Assembly (NCBI GenBank): GCA_045615505.1
Contig: JAZLEZ010000059.1
Coordinates: forward strand, 1-16,076
Reading direction: 5' to 3'
Source of the DNA: JAZLEZ01 sp045615505
GTDB taxonomy: Bacteria; Spirochaetota; Spirochaetia; Sphaerochaetales; Sphaerochaetaceae
DNA length: 16,076 bases
Both the position numbers and the translations under genes were made by a program. Of the stretch, positions 15,353-16,076 are shown in pieces. Below the pieces are notes generated by a model. The model did not search any database. It had not been told where the DNA came from and saw only the letters and a list, made by a program, of their open reading frames with translations. Numbering within the stretch: the stretch's first letter is position 1; each line of letters opens with the position of its first letter.

Positions 15353-15885
15353 ATCTTTCTGTAAAAAGTAGCAGGTTTCATATTCAGTTTCTTCTGTGCT
15401 ACAACAGCGGTGATTTCACCTGATTTCCACTGGTTGATTACAGCATCAAAATTGATAGGAAGTTCCACAGGTTTTCTTCCAAGATACTTGCCATTCTGTT
15501 TGGCAATCTGTATTCCTTCAAATTGTCTCTGTAGGGTGCATTCCCTTTCAAACTGGGAGAGACCCGCAAAGATGGTCAGCATCAGTCTGCCCTGTGGGGT
15601 GGAGGTGTCTATGTTTTCTTTAAGACTGATAAACTTAACCTTTTTCTGTTCCAGTTGCTCAACTATGGAGAGCAAGTCTTTTGTGCTTCTTGCCAATCTG
15701 CTATAACTCTCAACAACAAGGGTGTCTCCTTCTCTTACATAGTCTAACATTGCCCTCAATTGAGGTCTGTTGAGGTTTTTACCTGAAATCTTTTCAATGA
15801 AGGTTTTTTCAACATCTTTCATTGCCAATTCCTGTCTTGCTGTATTCTGTTCTTCTGTTGAAACTCTTATGTAAGCAACTCTCAT
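15331..15885 (-). CDS. small serine recombinase (resolvase/invertase family)
   Basis: The protein has 184 residues. The catalytic domain starts MRVAYIRVSTEEQNTARQ with nucleophile S9; R63 and R66 in YSRLARS are the conserved catalytic arginines. STPQGRLMLTIFAGLSQFERE is the long dimerisation helix region. A short helix-turn-helix DNA-binding domain follows at the C-terminus (about 145-180, ITAVVAQKKLNMKPATFYRKI). Such enzymes resolve cointegrates or invert segments. The ATG at 15885 has a perfect AGGAGG 7 nt upstream; an in-frame start 10 codons further out lacks this. The gene has only two CpGs, similar to the neighbouring recombinase, so both probably arrived together. Inverted repeats within the upstream region look like its res site. 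Confidence 0.93.
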   Translation of the reverse strand: MRVAYIRVSTEEQNTARQELAMKDVEKTFIEKISGKNLNRPQLRAMLDYVREGDTLVVESYSRLARSTKDLLSIVEQLEQKKVKFISLKENIDTSTPQGRLMLTIFAGLSQFERECTLQRQFEGIQIAKQNGKYLGRKPVELPINFDAVINQWKSGEITAVVAQKKLNMKPATFYRKIKEKVSK

Positions 15886-15910
15886 AGTTCTTCCTCCTAA
15901 ATGGTGCCTG

Positions 15911-15940
15911 ATCATAACGCCAGTTGAGGAAGTGCGCCAA
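15911..15940 (-). promoter_or_regulatory. promoter of the small resolvase
   Basis: On the minus strand, TTGGCG (15940-15935) and TATGAT (15916-15911) are separated by 18 bp; matches are 4/6 and 5/6. RNA would start near 15904, giving a short leader with the AGGAGG site. The promoter lies just downstream of the dyads at 15958-16014, the arrangement seen at self-regulating resolvase genes. Confidence 0.45.
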
Positions 15941-15957
15941 TAGCATTGTTTTATTTT

Positions 15958-16014
15958 TTGATAGACTTTTCTATCAAGTATTCAAGGTTTTGATACACAA
16001 ATATCTTCTATCAT
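15958..16014. other. candidate res site: two dyads of a common half-site
   Basis: Four copies of one 8-bp half-site are present: TTGATAGA (15958-15965) and TCTATCAA (15970-15977), a perfect dyad with 4 bp between; then TTGATACA (15990-15997) and TCTATCAT (16007-16014), an imperfect dyad with 9 bp between. The dyad centres are about 34 bp apart. Tn3/gamma-delta res sites likewise consist of dyads of one half-site with different internal spacing, placed beside the resolvase promoter. A third dyad was not found. Use as res is inferred. Confidence 0.45.
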
Positions 16015-16039
16015 TAGGGTGTAGTCTAATAAGACACTT

Positions 16040-16048
16040 GGGAACATA
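16040..16048 (+). repeat. third copy of the 9-mer GGGAACATA
   Basis: GGGAACATA also occurs at 13519-13527 in the same orientation, and as its reverse complement at 15276-15284. With flanking bases, 16039-16053 is the inverted repeat of 15271-15285 with 14 of 15 positions conserved, so the two bracket the resolvase gene. Confidence 0.45.
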
Positions 16049-16063
16049 AGAAATTAAGGTTAT

Positions 16064-16076
16064 ATGGAAAATGCTG
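16064..16076 (+). CDS. possible start of a further gene (truncated by the window)
   Basis: ATG at 16064 opens MENA and runs off the window. AAGG (16056-16059) lies 4 nt upstream, a slightly short spacing. With only four codons visible, nothing can be said of its product. It would be the gene downstream of the recombinase block and divergent from the resolvase. Confidence 0.25.

Noticed and set aside
15410..15706. Plus-strand open frame within the small resolvase gene
   Set aside because: It is antisense to a complete serine recombinase with catalytic residues intact, and the product is not protein-like.

Overview
The window looks like a piece of a low-to-moderate GC, host-associated bacterial chromosome. 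The combination of frequent TTG start codons with good Shine-Dalgarno sequences, a HAMP-linked SpoIIE/RsbU phosphatase, a CobW GTPase and tight operons would suit a Treponema-like spirochaete, and a Clostridia-type Firmicute cannot be excluded. This is an impression from gene content, not a placement. No rRNA, tRNA or CRISPR array was seen.

Layout. (a) 1-92: the 3' end of an unidentified gene. (b) 267-2843, + strand: a TetR-type regulator, then a membrane-anchored PP2C/SpoIIE phosphatase with an extracytoplasmic sensor region. (c) 2943-6552, - strand: an iron-type alcohol dehydrogenase, a CobW-type metallochaperone GTPase and a PLP enzyme of the threonine synthase family carrying a zinc ribbon. 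The three probably form one transcript ending in a hairpin terminator at 2878-2899. (d) 6591-8000, + strand: a MATE efflux pump, divergent from the dehydrogenase, with control signals packed into about 40 bp. (e) 8163-13506, + strand: a compact five-gene operon (aldose 1-epimerase, MFS transporter, ABC half-transporter, Lar-like zinc protein, RlmC/RlmD-family RNA uridine methyltransferase) in which every junction is an overlap or a 2-nt gap. (f) 13507-16076: a block of different composition with a large serine recombinase on + and a small serine resolvase on -, convergent, separated by an array of hairpins. The resolvase has a res-like array of dyads upstream. A further gene may begin at 16064.

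The most striking signal is compositional. There is not one CpG dinucleotide between 13468 and 15245, which includes the whole 1.7-kb recombinase gene, and only five in the last 2.6 kb, whereas the adjoining methyltransferase gene has many. The block is therefore very probably acquired. Its left edge coincides with a promoter inside the end of the methyltransferase gene and with a hairpin that hides the recombinase Shine-Dalgarno. The predicted start of transcription falls in the loop of that hairpin, so only read-through transcripts from the host operon would carry the inhibitory structure. A 9-mer (GGGAACATA) occurs at the recombinase start, inside the central hairpin in inverted orientation, and just before the last gene start. 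It is a candidate recombinase site.

In the chromosomal part, a 24-bp motif (21/24 identical) recurs in the intergenic regions before cobW and before the galM operon, with a weaker match at the tetR promoter, suggesting a shared operator.
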